Assembly (NCBI RefSeq): GCF_003131185.1
Contig: NZ_QFFU01000016.1
Coordinates: 1-64,000 of the forward strand
Direction: 5' to 3'
DNA length: 64,000 nucleotides
Origin: Pseudomonas ovata
Lineage (GTDB): Bacteria > Pseudomonadota > Gammaproteobacteria > Pseudomonadales > Pseudomonadaceae
Shown: in pieces, positions 39,767 to 47,902 of the stretch
Layout: every line of letters starts with the position of its first letter
How positions within the stretch are numbered: position 1 is the stretch's first letter
Made by a program: the position numbers and the translations under genes
Notes under the pieces: model-generated
What the model was told of the DNA's origin: nothing
Database searches by the model: none
Seen by the model: the letters and a program-made list of their open reading frames with translations, nothing else

Positions 39767-41350
39767 ATGTCCACCCTTCTCGGCCACAACTTCATCGGCG
39801 GCGCCCGCAGCGCCCTTGGTCAGACCCAGCAGCAAAGCCTGGACGCCACCACCGGTGAAGCCCTGCCCTACACCTTCGTGCAGGCCACCGAAGGCGAAAT
39901 CGACGCCGCCGCCAATGCGGCCAAGGCCGCCTTCCCTGAATTTCGTCAACTGAGCCCTGAACGCCGCGCCGAGTTCCTCGACGCCATCGCCGATGAACTC
40001 GATCAACTGGGTGACGACTTCGTCGCCGTGGTGTGCCAGGAAACGGCTTTGCCACAAGCCCGCATCCAGGGTGAGCGCGGTCGCACCAGCGGCCAGATGC
40101 GTCTGTTCGCGCAGATCCTGCGTCGTGGCGACTACCTGGGCGCGCGCATCGACCTGCCGCTGCCGGACCGCAAGCCACTGCCGCGCGTCGACCTGCGCCA
40201 GTACCGCATCGGCGTAGGCCCGGTGGCCGTGTTCGGCGCCAGCAACTTCCCGCTGGCCTTCTCCACTGCCGGCGGCGATACCGCTGCAGCCCTGGCCGCC
40301 GGCTGCCCGGTGGTGTTCAAGGCGCACAGCGGCCACATGGCCACCGCCGATCTGGTCGGCCAGGCCATCATCCGTGCCGCCGAGCGCACCGGCATGCCTA
40401 AAGGCGTGTTCAACATGATCTTCGGCAACGGCGTCGGCGAAGGCCTGGTCAAGCATCCGGCCATCCAGGCCGTCGGCTTCACCGGCTCCCTGGGTGGCGG
40501 CAATGCCCTGAGCAAGATGGCCGCCGAGCGCCCGCAACCGATCCCGGTGTTCGCCGAGATGTCGAGCATCAACCCGGTGATCGTGCTGCCCGAGGCGCTC
40601 AATGTGCGTGGCGAAACCGTTGCCCGCGACCTGGCCTCGTCCGTGGTCATGGGTGCCGGCCAGTTCTGCACCAACCCGGGCGTGGTCATCGGTCTGCGTT
40701 CGCCGGCCTTCTCGACGTTCCTGGAGCAACTGGCCGAGCACATCGGCGGCCAGGGTGCCCAGACCATGCTCAATGCCGGCGGCCTGCGCAGCTACAGCAA
40801 AGGCGTCGAGCACCTGTTGTCGCACCCGGGTGTCACACACCTGGCCGGCAAGGTCCAGGAAGGCAAGCAAGCCCAGGCACAGCTGTTCAAGGCTGACGTG
40901 AGCCTGCTGCTCAACGGCGACGAACTGCTGCAGGAAGAAGTCTTCGGCCCGACCACCATCGCCATCGAAGTGGCCGATGATGCCGAACTGAAGAACGCCC
41001 TGTTGGCCCTGCGTGGCCAGTTGACCGCGACCCTGATCGGCGAGCCGACCGACCTGTCCGGCTACCAGTGGCTGCTGCCGCTGCTGGAAGACAAGGTCGG
41101 TCGTATCCTGGTCAACGGCTACCCGACCGGTGTCGAGGTCTGCGACGCCATGGTTCACGGCGGCCCGTACCCTGCGACCTCCGATTCGCGCGGCACCTCG
41201 GTGGGCACCCTGGCCATCGACCGCTTCCTGCGCCCGGTCTGCTACCAGAACCACGCCGACAGCCTGCTGCCACCGGCCCTGCAGAACGCCAACCCGTTGG
41301 GTCTGCGTCGCCTGGTCAACGGTGAGTGGAGCGACCAGCCGATCGTCTGA
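39767..41350 (+). CDS. NADP-dependent aldehyde dehydrogenase, probable alpha-ketoglutaric semialdehyde dehydrogenase
   Basis: A 527-aa aldehyde dehydrogenase. The Asn of the active site is in FGASNFPLAFS, general base Glu in PVFAEMSSINPVIVLPE, and nucleophile Cys in GAGQFCTNPGVV. The length and the FPLAFSTAGGDTAAALAAGCPVVFKAHSGH block are those of the alpha-ketoglutaric-semialdehyde/2,5-dioxovalerate dehydrogenase group used in glucarate/galactarate and hydroxyproline catabolism. With gudD at 24455 it supplies the final step to 2-oxoglutarate; the middle enzyme is not in this window. The start at 39767 is preceded by CAGGAG. It ends in a clear terminator. Confidence 0.87.
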   Translation: MSTLLGHNFIGGARSALGQTQQQSLDATTGEALPYTFVQATEGEIDAAANAAKAAFPEFRQLSPERRAEFLDAIADELDQLGDDFVAVVCQETALPQARIQGERGRTSGQMRLFAQILRRGDYLGARIDLPLPDRKPLPRVDLRQYRIGVGPVAVFGASNFPLAFSTAGGDTAAALAAGCPVVFKAHSGHMATADLVGQAIIRAAERTGMPKGVFNMIFGNGVGEGLVKHPAIQAVGFTGSLGGGNALSKMAAERPQPIPVFAEMSSINPVIVLPEALNVRGETVARDLASSVVMGAGQFCTNPGVVIGLRSPAFSTFLEQLAEHIGGQGAQTMLNAGGLRSYSKGVEHLLSHPGVTHLAGKVQEGKQAQAQLFKADVSLLLNGDELLQEEVFGPTTIAIEVADDAELKNALLALRGQLTATLIGEPTDLSGYQWLLPLLEDKVGRILVNGYPTGVEVCDAMVHGGPYPATSDSRGTSVGTLAIDRFLRPVCYQNHADSLLPPALQNANPLGLRRLVNGEWSDQPIV

Positions 41351-41369
41351 TCACCCGGCAGGTCATGAA

Positions 41370-41402
41370 AAGGCGCGTCCCGATGAGGGTCGCGCCTTTT
41401 TT
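41370..41402 (+). terminator. Intrinsic terminator after the ALDH gene
   Basis: Stem GGCGCG/CGCGCC (41372-41377 with 41391-41396), with further pairing inside, followed by six T, about 20 bp after the ALDH stop. Confidence 0.88.
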
Positions 41403-41775
41403 CATGGGCCCAAGGCGGCTGTAAACCACTGATCAACGGCATAAAAAACCTGTTTTCAGGCTCGCTTTCGCAGTTGAAAAAGCTTCTGACCTGTGCAGCC
41501 ATCAGGCCGAATCAAGCACTGATCAAAAATTAACCACACCCCCAAACACCCCGCTACACAAGGGTTTCGCAAAGTTACCCACAGACATACCCACGATTTT
41601 CGTGGACAACTTTTGAAGCTTTTTCGAACCCTAAATGACAAATAAAAGCAAGCGACCAATGGTCACATCGACTAAAGGGACCAGCAGGCTTCAGATCGGC
41701 TGCGGCCTTCGATAAGGCATTGATTTTTCATCGGCCTGCCGTTGAAATGATGCCCTTTTCCAAGGCGAACCGACC
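41403..41775. other. Intergenic region before solA
   Basis: A 373-bp AT-richer region between the ALDH terminator and solA. No ORF with a ribosome site and no recognisable RNA motif was found. A long A/T-rich stretch at about 41520-41660 may contain the solA promoter. Confidence 0.5.
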
Positions 41776-42945
41776 ATGCAGCAGCATTACGAGGTGGCCG
41801 TGCTCGGCCTGGGCGCGATGGGTGCCGCTACGCTGTACCAACTGGCCAAGGCAGGCGTGAAGGCCGTGGGTATCGACCGCTATGCCCCACCGCATACCCA
41901 GGGCTCCAGCCATGGCGACACACGGATCACTCGTCTGTCCAATGGCGAGGGGCCGCAGTACCTGCCGCTGGTGCAACGCTCGCACCAGCTGTGGCGCGAG
42001 CTGGAGGCTTTGTCGGGTGAGCCGCTGTTCGAGCAGTGCGGCGTGCTGGTGATGACCTCCAGCCCACGCTACGACCCCAGGGACGCCGACGACTTTACCC
42101 ACAGGACCATCGCCCTGGCGCAAGCCTATGGCATTGATCACGAGGTCCTGGACGCCAGGGCAATCCGCCAACGCTTTGCACAGTTTGCCCCGGTGCTGGA
42201 CAGTGCCATCGGCTATTTCGAGCCCGAGGGCGGTTACCTGCGCCCGGAACGATGCATTGCCGTGCAATTGCAACAGGCAGCGCAGCACGGCGCCACTCTG
42301 CGGGTCAACGAGACGGTCACGGCGCTGGAGAATGTCAGTACGGCAGTGCAGATCAGCACCGACCAGGGCACGATCCTGGCCGACAAGGTGATTATCGCTG
42401 CCGGGATGTGGACGGCCGGCCTGCTGGGCGCGCCCTTCGATTCACTGCTGCGGGTCTGCCGGCAAGTGCTGTACTGGTTCGAGATTGAAGCCCCTGGCGT
42501 ATTTGCCGCTCACTCACCCAGCTTCATTCTCACCCACGGGCCAGGCTTTACCGACGTCAGTTATGGCTTCCCGCCCCTGCCTGGCGAAGGCAGCATGAAG
42601 ATGGCCACCGAGCAGTACCACCAGGCCTGCGACCCTGCGGCGCTGGACCGTACGGTCGATGACAATCAGGTCCAGGCCATGTACCGCACACAGGTGCTGG
42701 GCAAGATTGACGGCCTGCGGCCAGCGGTGACCAAGTCCTCGGTGTGTACCTACACCGTGACCCCCGACTACCACTTCATCGTCGACGAACACCCGCGCCT
42801 GCGCAACGTCACCGTGGTCTCGGCCTGCTCCGGGCACGGCTTCAAGCATTCAGCCGCACTGGGCGAGGCCCTGGCGCAGCGCTGCGTGCAGGGCGCCAGC
42901 GACATCGACCTCTCGGCCTTTTCCCTGCAACGCTTTGCCAATTGA
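41776..42945 (+). CDS. solA: N-methyl-L-tryptophan oxidase / monomeric sarcosine-oxidase-like flavoprotein
   Basis: A 389-aa FAD-dependent amine oxidase. The N-terminal dinucleotide motif is VAVLGLGAMGAATLYQLAKAG, then GSSHGDTRITRLSNGEG. The covalent-flavin Cys is probably in SVCTYTVTPDYHFIVDEHPRL, and the C-terminal CSGHGFKHSAALGEALAQ fits MSOX/MTOX enzymes. It oxidises N-methyl amino acids to formaldehyde, amino acid and H2O2; the specific substrate cannot be fixed. It stands alone and is followed by a two-way terminator shared with the yccA-like gene. Confidence 0.9.
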   Translation: MQQHYEVAVLGLGAMGAATLYQLAKAGVKAVGIDRYAPPHTQGSSHGDTRITRLSNGEGPQYLPLVQRSHQLWRELEALSGEPLFEQCGVLVMTSSPRYDPRDADDFTHRTIALAQAYGIDHEVLDARAIRQRFAQFAPVLDSAIGYFEPEGGYLRPERCIAVQLQQAAQHGATLRVNETVTALENVSTAVQISTDQGTILADKVIIAAGMWTAGLLGAPFDSLLRVCRQVLYWFEIEAPGVFAAHSPSFILTHGPGFTDVSYGFPPLPGEGSMKMATEQYHQACDPAALDRTVDDNQVQAMYRTQVLGKIDGLRPAVTKSSVCTYTVTPDYHFIVDEHPRLRNVTVVSACSGHGFKHSAALGEALAQRCVQGASDIDLSAFSLQRFAN

Positions 42946-42955
42946 CGTAAACAGC

Positions 42956-42981
42956 AAAAAGCCCGCTTGCGCGGGCTTTTT
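42956..42981. terminator. Bidirectional intrinsic terminator
   Basis: GCCCGC-TTGC-GCGGGC with five A before and five T after. It lies between the convergent ends of solA and the Bax-inhibitor-family gene, and would work in both directions. Confidence 0.92.
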
Positions 42982-42998
42982 GTGAGGCCAGGTGACGA

Positions 42999-43673
42999 TT
43001 AGTCGTCGCGGCTCATGATGCCGAAGATCTGCAACAGGCTGATGAACAGGTTGTAGATCGATACATACAGGCTGATGGTCGCCATGATGTAGTTACGCTC
43101 GCCACCGTGGATGATCGCGCTGGTCTGGAACAGGATGCAGGCCGACGAGAACAGTACGAAACCTGCGCTGATCGCCAGTTGCAGGCCGCTGATCTGGAAG
43201 AACAGGCTGGCCAGCACGGCCGCCAGCAGCACGAAGAAGCCTGCGGTGATGAAGCCGCCCAGGAAGCTCATGTCCTTGCGGGTCATCAGCACGTAGGCCG
43301 ACAGGCCACCAAAGACCAGGGCAGTCATGGCAAACGCCGAACCGACCACTTCAGCGCCACCGGTCATGCCCAGGTAGCGGTTGAGGATCGGGCCCAGGAT
43401 AAAGCCCATGAAGCCGGTCAGGGCGAAGGTCGAAACGATACCCCAGACCGAATCACGCAGCTTGGCGGTGAGGAAGAACAGACCATAAAAGCCGATCAGC
43501 ACCACGAACACGTTCGGGTAGCGCACGCCCATCTGCTGGGCAACGAACGCCATGACGCCGCTGAAGGCCAGGGTGAGGGCCAGAAGGCCGTAAGTGTTGC
43601 GCAGGACACGACTGACCTCGAGCTGGTCGGCCTCCTGCGTACCGGTTTTGAGAACGTAATCCTGTTCGCGCAT
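42999..43673 (-). CDS. Bax-inhibitor-1 / YccA-family membrane protein
   Basis: A 224-aa seven-helix BI-1/TMBIM-fold protein (YccA/YbhL group). Family-typical segments are LRNTYGLLALTLAFSGVMAFVAQQ, GFMGFILGPILNRYL, FGGLSAYVLMTRKDMSFLGGF and the C-terminal ISLYVSIYNLFISLLQIFGIM. E. coli YccA inhibits FtsH; the same role is possible but not shown. The start at 43673 (MREQDYVLKTG) is typical. It is divergent from tRNA-Ser and convergent with solA. Confidence 0.92.
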   Translation of the reverse strand: MREQDYVLKTGTQEADQLEVSRVLRNTYGLLALTLAFSGVMAFVAQQMGVRYPNVFVVLIGFYGLFFLTAKLRDSVWGIVSTFALTGFMGFILGPILNRYLGMTGGAEVVGSAFAMTALVFGGLSAYVLMTRKDMSFLGGFITAGFFVLLAAVLASLFFQISGLQLAISAGFVLFSSACILFQTSAIIHGGERNYIMATISLYVSIYNLFISLLQIFGIMSRDD

Positions 43674-43763
43674 GGCGAAGCTCCTTACAGTTGATAAGCT
43701 TGCTGTGAAATGACAAGTTGCAAAGATCATAACAGAGGCGCCCTGACTCACCACCGGGAGAGT

Positions 43764-43791
43764 TTGACAGCTTGTTACATTCGGGTATTAT
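43764..43791 (+). promoter_or_regulatory. Sigma-70 promoter of the tRNA-Ser gene
   Basis: TTGACA at 43764-43769 and TATTAT at 43786-43791 with a 16-bp spacer. It predicts a start about 10 bp before the mature tRNA. Confidence 0.75.
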
Positions 43792-43809
43792 GGCGCCCGC
43801 AGCAAAAGT

Positions 43810-43897
43810 GGAGGTATGGCCGAGTGGTTTAAGGCAGCAGTCTTGAAAACTGCCGACTGTAACAGGTCCTAGAGTTCGAATCTCTATGCCTCCGCCA
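43810..43897 (+). tRNA. tRNA-Ser (anticodon TGA)
   Basis: An 88-nt class-II tRNA with acceptor arm GGAGGTA / TGCCTCC (one G-T pair), discriminator G and encoded CCA. The anticodon loop in CAGTCTTGAAAACTG shows anticodon TGA. A long variable arm and the T-arm TTCGAATC follow. The terminator lies at 43911. Confidence 0.97.
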
Positions 43898-43910
43898 TCT
43901 TTGATAGCAC

Positions 43911-43934
43911 AAAGCCCTGATCGTTCAGGGCTTT
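43911..43934 (+). terminator. Terminator after tRNA-Ser
   Basis: A perfect 10-bp stem (AAAGCCCTGA / TCAGGGCTTT) with a TCGT loop lies 13 bp after the tRNA. The T-tract is part of the stem end and short. Confidence 0.75.
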
Positions 43935-44111
43935 GTCGTTTCCGGGGTTTGGTCAAGGCAAAAGCGTTGATCTGAAACGGGTTTTCGACACTGAACCGCC
44001 CCTTTGCCCCCCTCGCCCGCCCTCAAGCCCCGCCCATTGCGCGGCCTTGCTCTTATAACGCGTCGTTATCAAACACGCCGCCAGCCTGTCTGAAATTTTC
44101 TATTTCCTGCC
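43935..44111. other. Intergenic stretch between the tRNA terminator and the hsp20 promoter
   Basis: No gene or RNA motif was recognised. It has C-rich sequence around 43995-44035 and leads directly to the heat-shock-type promoter at 44112. Confidence 0.5.
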
Positions 44112-44140
44112 CTTGAAAGCCGTTTTGCCGTTCTTATATT
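44112..44140 (+). promoter_or_regulatory. Sigma-32 heat-shock promoter of hsp20
   Basis: CTTGAAA at 44112-44118 matches the sigma-32 -35 consensus exactly. CTTATATT at 44133-44140 is a reasonable -10 after a 14-bp spacer. Confidence 0.75.
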
Positions 44141-44146
44141 TGCGGT

Positions 44147-44199
44147 ACGTGATGCCGAAAACGGGTCACGTCTTAAATCACTTGGAGAACACTCAGGAG
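44147..44199 (+). ncRNA. Possible ROSE-like RNA thermometer in the hsp20 leader
   Basis: The short leader can fold into one strong hairpin (ACGTGA..CCG-AAAA-CGG..TCACGT, 44147-44171). A second weak hairpin pairs CTTGG (44181-44185) with TCAGG (44193-44197), which overlaps the AGGAG ribosome site. ROSE elements before ibpA/hsp20 genes act in this way; the fold was drawn by eye only. Confidence 0.5.
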
Positions 44200-44207
44200 A
44201 TTTTGAA

Positions 44208-44666
44208 ATGGCTACTCATCTTTCGCTGGCTCCCCTGTTCCGTCAGTCAGTCGGTTTTGATCGCTTCAACGACCTGTTCGAATCGGCGCTCCGTAGCGAG
44301 GCCGGAAACGCCTACCCTCCTCACAACGTCGAGAAGCATGGCGACAACGAATACAGGATCGTGATTGCGGCAGCCGGCCTGACCGAGCAGGACATGGACA
44401 TCCAGGTCGAGAACGGTGTGCTGACCGTGGCCGGAGGCAAGCGTGAATCCGAGAAGGAAGTCACCTACCTGCACCAAGGCATTGCCCAACGGGCATTCCG
44501 GTTGTCATTCCGCCTGGCCGATCACATCGAAGTCAAGGGCGCGGCATTGAACAATGGCTTGCTGAGCATTGAACTGCAGCGCATCGTGCCGGAAGAAGCC
44601 AAGCCCCGTCGCATCGAGATCGGCGGCTCATCGAAGCCCGACCTCAAGACGGTCAGCTTGCAATAA
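44208..44666 (+). CDS. ibpA: Small heat-shock protein (Hsp20/IbpA-like)
   Basis: A 152-aa alpha-crystallin-type chaperone. A short N-terminal arm with FDRFNDLFESAL precedes the alpha-crystallin domain (YPPHNVEKHGDNEYRIVIAAAGLTEQDMDIQVENGVLTVAGGKR ... FRLSFRLADHIEVKGAALNNGLLSIELQRIVPEE). The 'NGLLSIEL' strand is conserved. There is a short C-terminal extension; the canonical I-x-I is present as IEI. It protects unfolding proteins during heat stress. A sigma-32 promoter and possible thermometer lie upstream, and a terminator directly after. Confidence 0.94.
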   Translation: MATHLSLAPLFRQSVGFDRFNDLFESALRSEAGNAYPPHNVEKHGDNEYRIVIAAAGLTEQDMDIQVENGVLTVAGGKRESEKEVTYLHQGIAQRAFRLSFRLADHIEVKGAALNNGLLSIELQRIVPEEAKPRRIEIGGSSKPDLKTVSLQ

Positions 44667-44674
44667 GCAGTCAA

Positions 44675-44701
44675 GGGGCGCTCTTCGGAGCGCCTTTTTT
44701 T
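44675..44701 (+). terminator. Intrinsic terminator after hsp20
   Basis: GGCGCTC-TTCG-GAGCGCC followed by seven T, immediately downstream of the stop codon. Confidence 0.92.
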
Positions 44702-45054
44702 GCACGTTGCAAGACCGATTGATGCGGCCTCATAGCAGCTGACGCTCAAGGGCGAGCGGATGAGGTACGTTGCCGGGTACTCCAGCGGGAAAAACGTATT
44801 CACTATAGCGCCTGAATATCTGCAACCCTGTACTCAGCAATCTTTTACCTGAAGGCGCCTTGCGAGCCTTCCTGCCCCAGGCCATGAAAATTCATCAGGA
44901 CAACGAATATCCGTTGCTTGGTTGGCCGGGCCGGCGAGAAAGTACGCCTTGAATATGAGTAAAACCAAGAATGGGTACGATGTCTCTGATGTAGGTACCC
45001 TGTCTTGATTCAGGTGTTTTACATAAACCGCAGGTTATGCCTGTCGAAATCCCC
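44702..45054. other. Intergenic region between hsp20 and the liu operon 3' end
   Basis: About 350 bp between convergent transcription units. No ORF with convincing coding character, no clear hairpin-plus-T terminator for the minus-strand operon, and no REP sequence was found. Confidence 0.5.
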
Positions 45055-45957
45055 CTACGCCCCCGCCGCACAGGCCGCCGCCACCTTCGAGGCATTGCTG
45101 CGGCCCAGTTGTTCGCAGATGAAGTTTCCCGCCGCCACCACCTTGTCCAGATCGACGCCGGTCTGAATCCCCATGCCGTGCAGCAGGTACAACACGTCTT
45201 CGGTGGCCACGTTGCCGGAGGCGCCCTTGGCGTAGGGGCAGCCGCCGAGGCCGGCCACGGAGCTGTCGAACACGCTGATGCCCTCCAGCAGGCTGGCGTA
45301 GATATTGGTCACGGCCTGGCCGTAGGTGTCGTGAAAGTGCCCGGCCAGGTGTTCGCGGGCCACGTCCCGGCTGACGACATCGAGCAAGGTGCGCGTGGCC
45401 GAGGCGGTGCCGACGCCCAGGGTGTCGCCCAGGGAGATTTCATGACAACCCATTTCGTACAGTTCGCGGGCGACCGAGCGCACCTGTCCGGGCGCCACCT
45501 GCCCTTCATAAGGACACCCCAGCACGCAGGACACGTAGCCACGCACCTGCACGCCGTGACGCCGTGCGGTCTCCAGCACCGGCACGAAGCGCGCCAGGCT
45601 CTCGGCAATCGAGCAGTTGATATTGCGTTGCGAGAACGCCTCGGAGGCGGCCGCGAACACGGCGACTTCCTTGACCCCGGCCTGCAGGGCGGCTTCCAGC
45701 CCTTTCAAATTAGGGGTCAGCGCACTGTAGGTGACACCGGGCCGCTGGGTGATGCCGGCAAAGACTTCGGCGCTACCGGCCATTTGCGGCACCCACTTGG
45801 GCGAGACGAAACTGCCGGCTTCGATATGGCTCAGGCCGGTGGCCGAGAGGCGGTCGATCAACTGGATTTTCTGTTCGAGCCCCAGCGGGCGCTGTTCATT
45901 CTGCAGCCCGTCGCGGGGGCCGACTTCCACCAGGCGTACATGGGTAGGCAGGTTCAT
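45055..45957 (-). CDS. liuE: Hydroxymethylglutaryl-CoA lyase
   Basis: A 300-aa HMG-CoA lyase cleaving HMG-CoA to acetoacetate and acetyl-CoA, the last step of leucine degradation. The N terminus LVEVGPRDGLQNEQRPLG holds the catalytic Arg-Asp, with metal-binding HFHDTYGQA and the catalytic Cys loop GLGGCPYAKGASGNVATED. The length is standard. It overlaps liuD by four bases and is last in the operon. Confidence 0.95.
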   Translation of the reverse strand: MNLPTHVRLVEVGPRDGLQNEQRPLGLEQKIQLIDRLSATGLSHIEAGSFVSPKWVPQMAGSAEVFAGITQRPGVTYSALTPNLKGLEAALQAGVKEVAVFAAASEAFSQRNINCSIAESLARFVPVLETARRHGVQVRGYVSCVLGCPYEGQVAPGQVRSVARELYEMGCHEISLGDTLGVGTASATRTLLDVVSRDVAREHLAGHFHDTYGQAVTNIYASLLEGISVFDSSVAGLGGCPYAKGASGNVATEDVLYLLHGMGIQTGVDLDKVVAAGNFICEQLGRSNASKVAAACAAGA

Positions 45958-47867
45958 GAGGCGGCCTCCATATCGACCAGCACGGTGCCTTCACTGACCA
46001 GCTCGCCTTCGCGGCAATACACGGCCGCCACGGTCCCGGCCTCGGCCGCACGAATGCTGTGCTCCATTTTCATGGCGTCGAGCACCACCAGTGCGGCGCC
46101 CGCCTCCACGATCTGGCCGGCCTCGACCAGGACCCTGACGATGCTGCCGTTCATGGGCGCGGCCAGCCCGCCTTGATGGCCATGGCCGGCCTGGACGGCA
46201 GCCAGCGGATCGAAGCGGCGCACCGCGTGCCACTGCACGCCCCAGCGCACATACAAGGTGTCGCCCTGGCGCACCCGGCCTGCGCGGTTGACCGTCCCGC
46301 ACGTTTGCGGTTCGAGCAGTACGCGCTGCGTGACCTCACCGCACACCAGCGTCACGGCACAGGCCTGAGGCAGGCCGCTGCGCCAGCCATGCCGGCTGGC
46401 CCAGGGTGAATGCGGGTCGTCAGCACGCTGCCGGACAGTATCAGTGTCGAGCAAGCCGCTCGCCGCCTGTTGCCAGAACGCTTCAGGCAGTTCGCCAGGC
46501 GCTGGCAAAAGCTGTGCGTGGTGGCGCTCGATAAAGCCGGTGTCCAGCTGCGCTTCGGCAAACGCCGGGTGGGCCAGGATGCGTTGCAGAAAAGCCAGGT
46601 TGGTCTTGAAGCCGCCGATGACCGTTTCGGCCAGCATGGCGAGCAGGCGCTGGCGGGCTTCTTCGCGGTTCTCGCCCCAGGCGATGAGCTTGGCGACCAT
46701 CGGGTCGTAGAACGGCGAGACCTCATCGCCCTGCTCGACGCCGCTGTCGACCCGACGCCCCGGTCCCGGCTGAGGTTCGCGGTACAGGTCCAGATGACCG
46801 CTGGCCGGCAGGAAGCCGCCCTCGGGGTCTTCGGCATACAGGCGCACTTCGATGGCATGGCCGTTGAGCGGCACCTGCGCCTGGGTGATCGGCAGCGGCT
46901 CGCCACGGGCCACGCGGATCTGCCAGGCCACCAGGTCAAGGCCGGTGATGGCCTCGGTCACCGGGTGCTCGACCTGCAGGCGGGTGTTCATTTCCATGAA
47001 GAAAAATTCACCGCGTGCATCGAGCAGAAATTCCACGGTGCCGGCGCCAACATAGCCGATGGCCTGGGCGGCCTGCACCGCCGCCTCGCCCATGGCCTGG
47101 CGCAGCTCAGGCGACAGGCCCGGGGCCGGCGCTTCTTCGACGACCTTCTGGTGCCGGCGCTGGATCGAGCAGTCGCGCTCATTGAGGTACAGGCAATGAC
47201 CGTGCTGGTCGGCGAACACCTGGATTTCGACGTGCCGTGGCTGGAGCACGTATTTTTCCACCAGCATGCGTGCGTCCCCAAACGAGGACTGCGCCTCGCG
47301 CTGGGCGGACGACAGCGCCTCGGCCAGTTGGCCTTCGTGCTCGACCACTTTCATGCCCTTGCCGCCCCCGCCGGCGGTGGCCTTGAGCAGCATCGGGTAA
47401 CCGATGGTTGCGCAGGCACGGCGGAAGGTGTCCAGGCTCTGGTCTTCGCCGTGGTAACCGGGCACCAGGGGCACACCGGCTTGTTCCATCAATGACTTGG
47501 CCGCCGACTTGCTGCCCATCGCTTCGATGGCGCTGGCCGGGGGGCCGAGGAATATCAGCCCGGCCGCTTCGAGCTGGCGGGCAAAGCCGGCGTTCTCGGA
47601 TAAAAAACCGTAGCCCGGATGCACCGCCTGCGCACCGGTGGCACGGGCCGCCTCGATGATGCGCTCGATCGACAGGTAGCTTTCGGCGGGCCTGGCGCCG
47701 CCCAGGTTGACCGCGATATCGGCCTCGCGCACATGACGGGCGTGACGGTCGATTTCACTGTGCACCGCCACGCAGGTGATCCCCAGCGCCTTGGCGGTGC
47801 GCATGACCCGGCAGGCGATCTCGCCGCGATTGGCGACCAGCAGCGTGGTGATTGTGGTTGTGTTCAT
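45954..47867 (-). CDS. liuD: Methylcrotonyl-CoA carboxylase, biotin-containing alpha subunit
   Basis: A 637-aa biotin carboxylase/biotin carrier protein. The biotin carboxylase domain begins TLLVANRGEIACRVMRTAKALGI, with ATP-grasp GGGGKGMKVV and EMNTRLQVEHPVTE. The middle region leads to the C-terminal biotinyl domain with VVLDAMKMEHSIRA, whose Lys carries biotin. It forms with LiuB the enzyme that carboxylates 3-methylcrotonyl-CoA. The start at 47867 precedes MNTTTITTLLVANRG. It lies between liuC and liuE in the operon. Confidence 0.94.
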   Translation of the reverse strand: MNTTTITTLLVANRGEIACRVMRTAKALGITCVAVHSEIDRHARHVREADIAVNLGGARPAESYLSIERIIEAARATGAQAVHPGYGFLSENAGFARQLEAAGLIFLGPPASAIEAMGSKSAAKSLMEQAGVPLVPGYHGEDQSLDTFRRACATIGYPMLLKATAGGGGKGMKVVEHEGQLAEALSSAQREAQSSFGDARMLVEKYVLQPRHVEIQVFADQHGHCLYLNERDCSIQRRHQKVVEEAPAPGLSPELRQAMGEAAVQAAQAIGYVGAGTVEFLLDARGEFFFMEMNTRLQVEHPVTEAITGLDLVAWQIRVARGEPLPITQAQVPLNGHAIEVRLYAEDPEGGFLPASGHLDLYREPQPGPGRRVDSGVEQGDEVSPFYDPMVAKLIAWGENREEARQRLLAMLAETVIGGFKTNLAFLQRILAHPAFAEAQLDTGFIERHHAQLLPAPGELPEAFWQQAASGLLDTDTVRQRADDPHSPWASRHGWRSGLPQACAVTLVCGEVTQRVLLEPQTCGTVNRAGRVRQGDTLYVRWGVQWHAVRRFDPLAAVQAGHGHQGGLAAPMNGSIVRVLVEAGQIVEAGAALVVLDAMKMEHSIRAAEAGTVAAVYCREGELVSEGTVLVDMEAAS

Positions 47868-47902
47868 GGCATTCGCTCTGTCGAGGGGGACGTCAAGGTC
47901 GA

